Assembly: GCA_030447525.1 (NCBI GenBank)
Contig: JAUJOR010000001.1
Coordinates: 549,466-613,465, forward strand
Reading direction: 5' to 3'
From: Chloroflexota bacterium
Lineage (GTDB): Bacteria; Chloroflexota; UBA11872; UBA12225
Length of the DNA stretch: 64,000 nt
Shown here: positions 34,907 to 43,386 of the stretch, piece by piece
Position numbering within the stretch: the stretch's first letter is position 1
How the letters are laid out: each line of letters starts with the position of its first letter
Notes under the pieces: generated by a model
Database searches by the model: none
Told to the model about the DNA's origin: nothing
Seen by the model: the letters and a program-made list of their open reading frames with translations, nothing else
Position numbers and translations under genes: made by a program

Positions 34907-35638
34907 GTGAGCGATACTCGGGAAGGGTCGTTGGCCCGGCGGATTGAGCAGGAGCTGGAGGGCCGGGCCGGCGTCAATGCCGTTGTCGAGGTTCGAGGTG
35001 AGGAGGTCGTCCTGAGCGGACGCGTAGACACCGTCGAGGCCCGCCAGGCGGCGGACGACATCGTCGCCGAGCTGGCCCCGGGCAAACGCCTGACCAACGA
35101 CCTGGAGGTGGAGCAAGTCACGCCGACGGAGGTGTCCAACTTCTATGCCGGTGAGGCACCTTCGGCGGCCACGCCGGTCAGCCTGGAGGCCCTGGCCGAC
35201 CAGGAGGCGGAGATCGAGCCGGACTTTACCGACCAGCCACTGAGCACCAGTGGCCTGGCCACCAGCGGCGTGGACACGATGGAGGAGGAGGACAACGTCT
35301 ACTTTCCTCCCACCGACCCCGTCATCACTACGGGCGACCGGGGTGAGGTGCAGGTACTCGGCGGTTTCTCGCCCTCCTCGGACTCCTCCGTGGAGGTGGA
35401 ACGTTCGGCGCTAGACGGGCAGTACGGGGACGAAGCTATCGCCGATGCCGTGCGCCGGGAGCTGCGGGAGGACGCCGCCACCACGGACCTGCACATCGAT
35501 GTGCAGGTGCGCAACGCGGTGGTACATTTACGCGGAACGGTTCGTGACCTGGACGACACAGAGAACGCGCAGGAGGTGGCCAGTCGCGTCCCCGGCGTCC
35601 AGGACGTGGTCGAGGAGCTGCGAGTCGCCGACTTGTGA
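34907..35638 (+). CDS. BON-domain protein
   Basis: 243 residues with two BON domains: one at the N-terminus (SLARRIEQELEGRAGVNAVVEVRGEEVVLSGRVDTV) and one at the C-terminus (IADAVRRELREDAATTDLHIDVQVRNAVVHLRGTVRDL). They are separated by about 100 acidic, probably disordered residues. No signal peptide. BON domains bind membranes or envelope components. GTG 34907 is the start because AGGAGG lies 9 nt ahead; the open frame reaches 34871 without support. Confidence 0.88.
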   Translation: MSDTREGSLARRIEQELEGRAGVNAVVEVRGEEVVLSGRVDTVEARQAADDIVAELAPGKRLTNDLEVEQVTPTEVSNFYAGEAPSAATPVSLEALADQEAEIEPDFTDQPLSTSGLATSGVDTMEEEDNVYFPPTDPVITTGDRGEVQVLGGFSPSSDSSVEVERSALDGQYGDEAIADAVRRELREDAATTDLHIDVQVRNAVVHLRGTVRDLDDTENAQEVASRVPGVQDVVEELRVADL

Positions 35639-35661
35639 CGTACTACGTAACGTACTACGCT
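35638..35661. repeat. 12-bp tandem duplication after the BON gene
   Basis: ACGTACTACGTA followed by ACGTACTACGCT, overlapping the BON stop codon. Confidence 0.5.
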
Positions 35662-35760
35662 GACCGCAGCAGACCGCCCCGCAGTGGACGGGGCCACGAC
35701 GGGGCGCTTGCCCCACTAGGTAGAGGATACTCCCGGCGCCCTATTTGGAGCGCCGGGGGT

Positions 35761-35800
35761 GCCCGGCAGATACCCGGCTCAGCGGCCCTATCTGCCGGGC
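35761..35800. terminator. bidirectional hairpin between BON and YihY genes
   Basis: GCCCGGCAGATA (35761-35772) pairs perfectly with TATCTGCCGGGC (35789-35800) and overlaps the YihY stop. A second hairpin, CCGGCGC...GCGCCGG, lies just before it (35733-35757). Confidence 0.6.
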
Positions 35801-37197
35801 CGATCGCGCTGGAGCAGGCCTAGGGCAACGGCTCCGGCGATGGCGGCGCCGGAGACGGCCAGCGTGGCCAGCTGCGTCCGGCTCGGCGCCCCCGGCGAGC
35901 TGGCCAACGTGACGCCGTTGCCCCGCCCCTTCCCGGTCACGGCTGCTAGGGCGCCATGGCCCCGGCCCCTCCCGGTGAGCGCCTCGAGGACGCCGTGCCC
36001 CTGAGGCCCCTTGGCCCCTGGTGCCGTCCCCGCCGGCGGCCGCGTCTCCCTGGCTACGCCGTTCGTCTCGGAAGCACCCTGCCGGGCGGCGTCTGTGGAG
36101 GCAACGCCGGGGCCGTCTTGCTTGCCGGAGCTCCCGGCGCTGCTGGTCTTGCCCCCGGCCGTCGCCGTCTCCGGGCCGCCCGCTCCGGCCGCCACTTTCT
36201 TGGCCGCCTGCTCGTTCGTCGCCACCACCTGCTCCGGGGTCACGCCGGCTTCAGCCGCTGCCTGCGGGTGCGGGGCGGGCTGCTCGCCGGGGAGCTGCTT
36301 GCGCGGGTCGGTGATCTTATCCCGGATGGTGTCCGGGTCATAGCGCTTGGTGGTCTCGGCGTTGAACTCGGCGCCCAGCAGGATCACCTGGCTGGCCAGG
36401 TACAGGTAGAGCAGGAAGAGCACCAGGCCAAAGGCGGTGCCGTAGGTCTTGGCGTAGGACGAGGCACCGATCAAGTTGACGTACAGTCCGAAGGCCACGG
36501 TCAACAGCACCATCGCCAGGGTCGCGATCACCGAGCCCGGAGTCAGCCAGCGGAACTGCTGGTCGACGTTCGGTCCCTGCCAGTAGAGGAGGGCAAAAGC
36601 CAGGGTGATGCCCAGCAAGCCCACCACGTACTGGGCTACGGTAAGAAACGCCTCGGCGAACCGGCCGAGGCCGAGCCAGCCGGCGACCAGGTCGACCAGG
36701 TCGTTGCCGACGGTGAGGCTGATAAAGCCGATGATCAGGAGCAAGCTGAGGACGATTGTGAGGCCCAGCGCGATGCCCTTGGTCTTGAGAAAGCCCCGCG
36801 TCTCCTGCACGCCGTAGGCCCGGTTAAAGGCCTTCATGATTGTGGCCACCCCGTTGGACGCGGAGTACAGGGCCAGGACGATACCGACGGCCGCGCCGAT
36901 AGACAGGGCCTGCCCGGCCCGCTGTCCGAGCACCTCCTCCAGGGGCTGGCGGAGCGCCTCGGCCGTCGCCGGCGGGAGCTGTGAGTAGAGCGCGGCCATG
37001 ATCCGGTCGATCAGCCGGTCCTGGCTCAGGAAGCGCCCCACGATCCCGGCGATGGTGGTGACGAAAATGACGAAGGGGAAGATGGCGAAGATGAAGTGGT
37101 AGGCCATTTCCGCCGCCAGGCCGGGGACATCGTCCTTGCTGTACTCCTTGACGACCGCCTTTCCAACCGGCGTCCACTCGATCTGCGAAAACTTCAT
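35788..37197 (-). CDS. YihY/virulence factor BrkB family membrane protein
   Basis: 469 residues. The N-terminal 300 residues form the YihY/BrkB domain with about six membrane segments; family signatures include AAEMAYHFIFAIFPFVIF, the long YGVQETRGFLKTKGIAL stretch and TYGTAFGLVLFLLYLYLASQVILLGAEFNAE. The C-terminal 170 residues are Ala/Gly/Glu/Thr-rich, low-complexity, ending in one more hydrophobic segment (TLAVSGAAIAGAVALGLLQ), which is unusual. ATG 37197 with AGGAGG 10 nt ahead. Function in the family is not established. Confidence 0.88.
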   Translation of the reverse strand: MKFSQIEWTPVGKAVVKEYSKDDVPGLAAEMAYHFIFAIFPFVIFVTTIAGIVGRFLSQDRLIDRIMAALYSQLPPATAEALRQPLEEVLGQRAGQALSIGAAVGIVLALYSASNGVATIMKAFNRAYGVQETRGFLKTKGIALGLTIVLSLLLIIGFISLTVGNDLVDLVAGWLGLGRFAEAFLTVAQYVVGLLGITLAFALLYWQGPNVDQQFRWLTPGSVIATLAMVLLTVAFGLYVNLIGASSYAKTYGTAFGLVLFLLYLYLASQVILLGAEFNAETTKRYDPDTIRDKITDPRKQLPGEQPAPHPQAAAEAGVTPEQVVATNEQAAKKVAAGAGGPETATAGGKTSSAGSSGKQDGPGVASTDAARQGASETNGVARETRPPAGTAPGAKGPQGHGVLEALTGRGRGHGALAAVTGKGRGNGVTLASSPGAPSRTQLATLAVSGAAIAGAVALGLLQRDRPGR

Positions 37198-37946
37198 CGC
37201 CCATTCACCTCCTGCAGCCCTGACGGGCGCACCTGTCTGATGTCGAACGCCCTGCATCCAGGTACTGGCCCACCATCCAGGCGGCCGGTCCCGGCGCGGG
37301 ATCAGCAGCCATGCTACAGGCGGTATCGTGCCACATCGCGGGGCGCTCGCGGCGCCGTCCTTTACCCCCTCTGTCCCTTCCAGCCAGCCCGGGGGAGGAA
37401 ATGGCCCCTCTCCACCCGGCAGAGGCACCCAGTGGGAGCAGGGGCGAAACAGAGAAGGCAGGGGGACTAACGACTGGTGCGGCTACCCGTGGCGCTCCCC
37501 TCGCTCCCGTCCAGCGTGTCGCCACGATGGGCGGCGGCTTCACCCGTCTCCCGGGCCGTACCTCCGGTGACGGTGCTGGTTGCCTCGCTCCCACTGCTGG
37601 GGACGGGCAGGGGGTCGTCGTCCACGCTCTCGCCGGGATGTGGGGCGTTAGGGAGGATGTCCGGATCTGCCGGTGGGGCATCAGGCAAAGTCGAGTCAGG
37701 GGAGGCCGATCGTTCGCGTGCACTCATGCCCAGGCCCAGGCAAGTTCCTTGCCAGGCGCGGCGGTGCAGGCCATCATCGGGCGCAGTCGATCAGCCTGCG
37801 CCTTGCTGCGGCTGGCGATGGGGGGAGGCGGTGACCGGCGATGGATGCAGCCCCATCGCCGCTCTCGCGCCGCCGGCCTGGCGCCCAGTCTATGCCCCGG
37901 TGCGGCGGTATAGTGGGCCGCCTACATCTTGAGGGGGGGCTGAGCG
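37198..37946. other. 749-bp region with at most one small gene
   Basis: Between the YihY gene and the next oxidoreductase. Apart from the possible 86-codon gene listed separately, nothing recognisable. A TATAGT -10-like box at 37909-37914 precedes the oxidoreductase gene. Confidence 0.55.
37467..37727 (-). CDS. possible small acidic, disordered protein
   Basis: 86 codons from ATG 37727. The translation is acidic and rich in Ser, Pro, Asp and Thr (ASPDSTLPDAPPADPDI...), without the Arg/Cys/Trp bias of a random antisense frame in GC-rich DNA. No strong ribosome-binding site and no recognised family. It may be real or chance. Confidence 0.35.
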   Translation of the reverse strand: MSARERSASPDSTLPDAPPADPDILPNAPHPGESVDDDPLPVPSSGSEATSTVTGGTARETGEAAAHRGDTLDGSEGSATGSRTSR

Positions 37947-39236
37947 GTGACAGACGCACTTGACCTGGCGATCGTCGGCTGCGGTGGCATGGGCACGCGC
38001 CACATGTATGGGGTAAAGGAGCTGGCCGGCCTGGTGGAGGGCGGTCTAGGAGACGTCCCTGCCTTTCGCCTGGCGGCCCTGTGTGACCGCGACGCCCGTC
38101 ACCGCGGCATCCTGGCCGACCTGGCCGAGCGGGAGATGGGCCACCGCCCCCAGACGTACGAGAGCCTGGAAGTCCTGCTGGATGCCCACCCGGACCTCGC
38201 GGCCGTGGACGTCACGACGGACACCCGGCCCCACCACACCCTGGCCCTGCAGGCCCTCCAGGCCGGCAAGCACGTGCAAGTGGAAAAGCCGATGGCCCTC
38301 ACCGTGACTGCCTGCAACCGCATGATGGATGCGGCCGCAGCCGCCAGGCGCGTCCTCGCCGTGGCCGAGAACTACCGGCGCGACCCGCTGATCCGCCTTG
38401 TCCGCGCCTTGCTGGAAGCCGGCGCCATCGGGGAGCCGTGGATGGCGGTGGACGCCAGCATTGGAGGCGCCGGGCGCATGATCATCACCCCCTGGCGTCA
38501 CAAGAAGGCCTACGGTAACTCTGTTCTGGACGTTGGGGTGCACAACGTCGACCTCCTGCTCTATGAAGTGGGACCTATAGACCAGGTGTTCGCCCAGGTG
38601 GCCCTCTTCGACCGCATCCGCCACCGAGCGGAGGGGGCGTCTAACATCAGCGCCTTTTACGCCGCCACGGCTGCGAGCGCGCCTGACGTCGTCGAGGCGG
38701 ATGTGGAAGACACCGCCTTTGCCACGCTACGCTTTGCGCGGGGCATGCTGGGCCAGTGGACGCTCAGCGCCTCCGGCCACGGCCAGGGCTTCGGCAAGAA
38801 GGCCATCTACGGCAGCCGGGGCAGCCTCGAGCCGGGGGCGCCGCGCTCAGGTAACGGCCCCCGCCTGTACCTGGACGGCCGGCGCGAGCCCGCCTCCGAC
38901 GACGAGCTCCTGGCTCTCGTCCCGGACTTTGCCGTGGACGAGGGCACCGCCCGCCTCTTCGGCGGCGAGCGCCTGACCCGCTATTCCTTTGACTATCCCG
39001 CGATCGACCGCAAGATCACCGCTACCGTCCTGATGGACTTTGCCCGCGCCATCGCCACGGGTCGGCCACCAGAGGTGGGCGGCGTTGAAGGGCGCCACGC
39101 CGTGGCCGTGTGTAATGGCCTCTTCGAGGCCTCACGGCTCAACCGTCCCGTCTCCATTGCCGCCGTGGAGCGGGCGGAGCCGGAGGTTTCACAGTGGCAG
39201 CGGGAGCTGGACGTGGAGCTCGGACTCGTCGCCTGA
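37947..39236 (+). CDS. Gfo/Idh/MocA family oxidoreductase
   Basis: 429 residues. Rossmann motif GCGGMGTRHM near the start; dinucleotide/catalytic segment GKHVQVEKPMALTVTACNRM contains the EKP motif with the catalytic Lys region intact. The substrate domain includes SVLDVGVHNVDLLLYEVG, where the His is typically catalytic. GTG start follows GAGGGGGGGCTGAGCG. Likely acts on a sugar or cyclitol with NAD(P); convergent with the next family member. Confidence 0.88.
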   Translation: MTDALDLAIVGCGGMGTRHMYGVKELAGLVEGGLGDVPAFRLAALCDRDARHRGILADLAEREMGHRPQTYESLEVLLDAHPDLAAVDVTTDTRPHHTLALQALQAGKHVQVEKPMALTVTACNRMMDAAAAARRVLAVAENYRRDPLIRLVRALLEAGAIGEPWMAVDASIGGAGRMIITPWRHKKAYGNSVLDVGVHNVDLLLYEVGPIDQVFAQVALFDRIRHRAEGASNISAFYAATAASAPDVVEADVEDTAFATLRFARGMLGQWTLSASGHGQGFGKKAIYGSRGSLEPGAPRSGNGPRLYLDGRREPASDDELLALVPDFAVDEGTARLFGGERLTRYSFDYPAIDRKITATVLMDFARAIATGRPPEVGGVEGRHAVAVCNGLFEASRLNRPVSIAAVERAEPEVSQWQRELDVELGLVA

Positions 39237-39395
39237 CCGTCCCTCCACCGAGCTGCACGTGCTCCTGGCCCCCACTCCCCAGGACGTGTGCAACCTCGCC
39301 CGCGCTATAGCCCCCCCAACGCCCGGCACCCGCGACTGTGGCCAGGCCCTCAGCGGTCGATCTTACCCCCGTCTCGGCATCTCAGGGTACTTCGA

Positions 39396-40565
39396 TCACC
39401 CCTGGCGCACCTCCTTGGCGATGCGGCAAGGGAGGCCATCGAAGAGGTCCGAGGCATTGCGGGGCTTCCAGAGGGGCAGGGGCCGCGCGGAGAGGCCATC
39501 CGGCGCGTCTGGCGCCAGGTCGACCTCGCCGGCGCCTTCGGCGGAGTCCAGTCCGCGCAGGACAATCAGCATGTTACGGAAGCTCTGGGCCACGGTGCCG
39601 ACGATAGGCTCGCCGGCGGTCAGAGCATCGTAGAAGTTGAGCCACTCGTTGTAGTAGCCCCCGTCCGACCCCGTCACGCGATGCTCTTCCACGGAGTTGT
39701 CCGGGCGGTAGATGGTGAAGGCGCGCGTGCCCTCGCCGGAGGCTTGGCCGAAGACCATGACCCCCTCGCTCCCGTAGAGGCACAGGCCGCGCTCCTCTGG
39801 CGGGACGGGGATCTCGGCGTGGATGGAGGTGTAGTTGCCGATCACCCCGGAGACGAAGGCCAGGTTCAAGGTCAGGTCCGATGGTCCCCCCATCTTGGTG
39901 TTGGCGTGTAAGGCCAGGCCCTGGACACGCCGGACGTCGCCCAGGAGCAGGCGGAGCTGGGCGATCATGTGCACGCCCCCATCCAGGTGCGGGCCGCCGC
40001 GGTACTGAGGGCGCTGGCGCCAGGGGGTGCTGGAAAAGCCCTCCGCACGGGGGACGTACTGCCCGGCCTGCCGCCAGGCCATGACGTTGACCCGGCCGAT
40101 GGTCCCCTCGTCCAACAACGACCGCGCGAGACGCAGGTCGTCACGGTAGAAGAAGTTCTCGGCGATCAGGAGCTTCTGTGCAGGAAACTCCCGTTCCAGC
40201 TGCAGAAAGGCGCGCCCCTGGTCGAGGTCGACGCCGGGTGGCTTCTCGCACAACACGTCCTTGCCGGCCTGGAGCGCGGCGCGGGCGGCCTCGTAGAGCA
40301 AGGGGATAGGAAGCAGGATGACCGCGGCCCTTAGGTCCTCCCGCGCCAGAAGGTCGCCGTACTCCGCGTAGTGCTCGCTCATGGGCGTGCCGCTGTAGCC
40401 GGCGAAGCGCTCGGCGGTGGCGCGGTCGGGTTCGGCAAAGGCGGCGACCGTGAAGCGCTGCGTCAGCTGACGCAGGGCCGGCCAGTGGAGCTTCTCCATG
40501 GCCAGGCCCGTGCCGATGGCGCCGAGGCGGACGGGGCGGGAGGTCTGCTCAAGCTCGGTAGTCAC
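39396..40565 (-). CDS. Gfo/Idh/MocA family oxidoreductase
   Basis: About 389 residues. GAIGTGLAMEKLHWPAL (an altered GxGxxG motif: the third glycine is not in the normal place) begins the Rossmann fold; GKDVLCEKPPGVDLDQGR is the EKP segment. The C-terminal part includes GGPHLDGGVHMIAQLRLLLGD. Start at GTG 40565 with AGGAG 5 nt ahead; the frame runs to 40622 without support. Sugar or amino-sugar dehydrogenase is inferred only from the family. Confidence 0.85.
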   Translation of the reverse strand: MTTELEQTSRPVRLGAIGTGLAMEKLHWPALRQLTQRFTVAAFAEPDRATAERFAGYSGTPMSEHYAEYGDLLAREDLRAAVILLPIPLLYEAARAALQAGKDVLCEKPPGVDLDQGRAFLQLEREFPAQKLLIAENFFYRDDLRLARSLLDEGTIGRVNVMAWRQAGQYVPRAEGFSSTPWRQRPQYRGGPHLDGGVHMIAQLRLLLGDVRRVQGLALHANTKMGGPSDLTLNLAFVSGVIGNYTSIHAEIPVPPEERGLCLYGSEGVMVFGQASGEGTRAFTIYRPDNSVEEHRVTGSDGGYYNEWLNFYDALTAGEPIVGTVAQSFRNMLIVLRGLDSAEGAGEVDLAPDAPDGLSARPLPLWKPRNASDLFDGLPCRIAKEVRQG

Positions 40566-41125
40566 ATAATCTCCTGGCCGCCGGTCCTGCCAACCGGCTG
40601 AACTTCTGAAAGGTGTGGCCATGCAGGGGCATGGGCCCGGCGCGGCGGCTACCCCAGCGTATCATCTGGGCACGTCGCCGCCGGCCGTTGCCCTTGCCCA
40701 TCAGGGCCGTTCCATCAGAGCCGCTCCTGGGGCACCGCCCGCGGCGCGGTCATGGCGAGCCCGGTGAGGCACCCGGGGCCGTCGGTCCACGGACAGTGGG
40801 ACGACTCGCTGCTCCCTCGCTGCCCTCGGGATGACCCGCAACCACCGCCTACCCCTGATGAAAAGGCCCTGCTTGCCGATGGAGTCGGTGCCGCCCCCAA
40901 GCGGTGGCGCATTTCACCCGCCGGGCCGGCAGAAATCGTGGCAACGTAGCCCGCATGGGGAGTCTACGGGCAAGCTGCCCGCCGGTGCCGCTGGTGATGG
41001 GGCCGGTCCGGGGGCGGCGTTCGCCGGATGCCCCCCTGGCCTCGGTATCATGCCCGCCAGGGCACAGCCTGCCGGGCGCACCTGATTAGGCGCTCTTGAG
41101 CAGATGCTCTTGAAGGGATATGAGC
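40566..41125. other. intergenic region with MITE-like repeat
   Basis: No gene seen apart from the repeat copy at 40708-40866 and a TATCAT box at 41047 that may serve the aldo/keto reductase gene. Confidence 0.6.
40708..40866. repeat. MITE-like dispersed repeat, copy 2 (inverted)
   Basis: Reverse-oriented relative of 5331-5489, same length. The right end keeps GATGAAAAGG; the left end has changed to CGTTCCATC. Confidence 0.75.
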
Positions 41126-42115
41126 ATGCGCTACTGCGACTTTGGCGCCACCGGCCTGCGCGTCTCGGAGATCGGCGTCGGGGCCTATCCGATCTCTGGT
41201 ATGCAGCGGCGCCCGGACGGCACCCGGCACGGATGGTCCGGCACGGATGATGCCGCCTCCATCGCCATGATCCATCGAGCGGAAGCGCTCGGCATCAACG
41301 TCATCGATACCGCCGAAGGGTACGGCGCCGGCCACAGCGAGACGCTGGTGGGGAACGCCCTCTGTGGACGGCGCCAGAAGTGGGTGGTGGCCACGAAGGT
41401 GCAGCCCAACCAGGGCCTGGAAGCTGAGCGTCCAGACACCGGCGCCGCCCGCCGGCGTATCGTCGAGGCGTGTGATCACAGCCTGAAACGCTTGCAGATG
41501 GAGACGATCGATCTCTACCAGCTGCACGCTATCCCCTACGACTGGGCCTCTGAGACCGTGATGGAGGCCCTGGCCACGCTCAAGGCGCAGGGGAAGGTGC
41601 GCTTCTACGGCATCTCCACCAACGACCATCAGGCCATCGTCCGCCTGCGGCGCTCCGGCCCCATAGACGTGTTGCAGGTGGGCTACAACTTGCTTGAGCG
41701 TACGGCGGACGAGCTCCTCCACTGGGCGCGGGAGGAGCGTATTGGCACCCTCATCCGGGTGCCCCTGGCCAAGGGCATGCTCACCGGCACCTACGCCGGC
41801 AAGGTGGCCGCGGAGGCCCTTCCGGCCGACGACCTGCGCTACGACCGCTTCCAGCGTCCGGAGATGCAGGATGCCCTGCAGAAGCTCCAGGGTCTCGATT
41901 TCTTGACCCAAGGCACGGGGCGCACCATGCCCCAGGCCGCCCTGCGGTTCGTGTTGCAGCATCCCGGCGTCTCGTGTGTCATCGCCGGTGCCAAGAACGA
42001 GCGCCAGGTTGAGGACAACGCCGCTGCCTGCGACGTGCCGCCGATCGAGGGTCCTGAGCTGGAGCGGGCGCTGGCCGTGGCGGACACCATCTACACCCCC
42101 GGCTGGATCGGCTAA
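41126..42115 (+). CDS. aldo/keto reductase
   Basis: NADPH-dependent carbonyl or sugar reductase, 329 residues, TIM barrel. Signatures: GVGAYPISGM, DTAEGYGAGHSETLVGNAL (with the catalytic Asp and Tyr), VATKVQPNQ (catalytic Lys) and SLKRLQMETIDLYQLHAI (His). The C-terminal cofactor loop is VIAGAKNERQVEDNAAA. Start ATG 41126 has AAGGG 8 nt ahead; ATG 41120 is too close to it. Confidence 0.92.
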   Translation: MRYCDFGATGLRVSEIGVGAYPISGMQRRPDGTRHGWSGTDDAASIAMIHRAEALGINVIDTAEGYGAGHSETLVGNALCGRRQKWVVATKVQPNQGLEAERPDTGAARRRIVEACDHSLKRLQMETIDLYQLHAIPYDWASETVMEALATLKAQGKVRFYGISTNDHQAIVRLRRSGPIDVLQVGYNLLERTADELLHWAREERIGTLIRVPLAKGMLTGTYAGKVAAEALPADDLRYDRFQRPEMQDALQKLQGLDFLTQGTGRTMPQAALRFVLQHPGVSCVIAGAKNERQVEDNAAACDVPPIEGPELERALAVADTIYTPGWIG

Positions 42116-42595
42116 GCGCGGGCCGCTCCCGAGCGGCGCCCGCTTGGAGATCGAGCTGCAGCGCCGGGCAGACCACGATCCACAGCCCTATGGCAGCGGC
42201 CACTTCCCGCTAACCGGACGTAGAATCACCACCGCACCCACCGGAGTGAAGGCCGCCGGCGCCGGCGATGCTCACCTGGATCCATCTGCTGGTGGGCTGA
42301 CGTCAGCGTGGCAGCCGGCATCATCCTGGGCATGACCTAGCCTCACCCGGGGCCTCAACGGGGACTCGACCGTCGATGAACCCTGCCCCTGCCGTCGGGC
42401 AGCACACTGAATGGAGCGGTCCGAAGTGCGGGCTCGGCGGCGGCTCGCCGGCGGGCTCGCCGACTCGACGTGGAGAGCGCGGCGTTCCCGGCGCAGGGGT
42501 ATGGTAGACCGATAGCTGCGGCAGCCTGGGACGAGGGACCCGCGACGAGGGATCTGCGACCAGGGCCCTGCGACGGGGGAAATGAGGCGAGACAG
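42116..42595. other. 480-bp intergenic region
   Basis: No gene seen. Near 42240-42340 there is a degraded coding-like stretch in several frames. A 14-bp tandem array sits at 42530-42579. Confidence 0.55.
42530..42579. repeat. 3.5 tandem 14-bp repeats
   Basis: Units GACGAGGGACCCGC, GACGAGGGATCTGC and GACCAGGGCCCTGC, then GACGGGGG, immediately before the truncated protease gene. Confidence 0.7.
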
Positions 42596-43108
42596 GTGAG
42601 AACGAAGACGGTGGCTCCCACGGCTGCGGCCGTGCTGGCGCTGATCGGGCTGATGGTTGGCCCTCCCGCAGCGCCGGCAGGGGCCCAGGCCCCCTGTGCC
42701 GACCGCTTGTCAGCCGGCGCCCCTATCGAAGCCGGCATGGCCCCCTCGGCGATGGTCGCGTCCTGCGCCGCCATCCCCCCCGCACACGCGGCCCTGCCCC
42801 TGGTGCAGTCGCCCCCTGCCCCGGCCGCAAACGGCGAGCTGAGCATCGCAGACGTCGCGGCCCTGGCCCGACCCTCCGTCGTAGACATCCTGCTAGACGA
42901 CGACTCCGGTGGCACTGGCGTCCGAGTGGGCGCGGGCGTGGTCACCAACGCCCACGTTGTGCGTGAGGCCACGAAGGTACGCCTCACGCTGCATGATGGC
43001 ACCCGGGCCGACGCCACCGTGATCCGTAAGGACGCCGGGTACGACCTGGCCCTGCCCCACACGGAGGCGGGGGGCGGACCGAGCTGGCCGTCAAGATCAT
43101 GGACATGA
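42596..43108 (+). pseudogene. truncated secreted trypsin-like (Deg/S1C) serine protease
   Basis: About 170 residues starting at GTG 42596: a signal peptide (VLALIGLMVGPPAAPAGAQA) and a trypsin-like N-terminal half with GAGVVTNAHVV (catalytic His) and DAGYDLAL (catalytic Asp). The frame then breaks; the Ser (GNSGG) half is absent. Immediately after, another frame reads RTELAVKIMDMILARLPA and a stop (about 43072-43130), which looks like the end of an unrelated gene. The gene is therefore a remnant fused by deletion and should have no protease activity. Confidence 0.75.
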
Positions 43109-43120
43109 TCCTGGCCCGCC

Positions 43121-43175
43121 TCCCGGCCTGAGCGAGTCCAGGGTCCTCCTTGGCGCATCCCTGATCTGACGGGTC
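43121..43175. repeat. ~55-bp dispersed repeat, copy 1
   Basis: CCTGAGCGAGTCCAGGG ... CTGATCTGACGGGTC; a similar segment occurs at 59239-59292. Confidence 0.55.
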
Positions 43176-43386
43176 TACGCGGGTCTACGAAGGACTGCTC
43201 CATAACTGCCTGGCTCGGCGCACACTCCGCCTGGACCGGCCCATGGGTGTGGGCAATGGGCCATTGACGGCCGCTCCGGGCGGGCAGAGTGGGGGATAGG
43301 GACGGCTTGCTTCGCGTTTGACCGACCGCCCAAAGCGCAGTATGGTGTCCGCGGGGCAACTCGCCATTTGAGCAAGGAGGGACAAG

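Noticed and set aside
42240..42340. A small membrane gene starting MLTWIHLLVG with a UGA, as a third selenoprotein candidate
   Set aside because: No CxxU or known Sec context, no homology across the UGA and several frames are equally coding-like; it is more likely degraded sequence.
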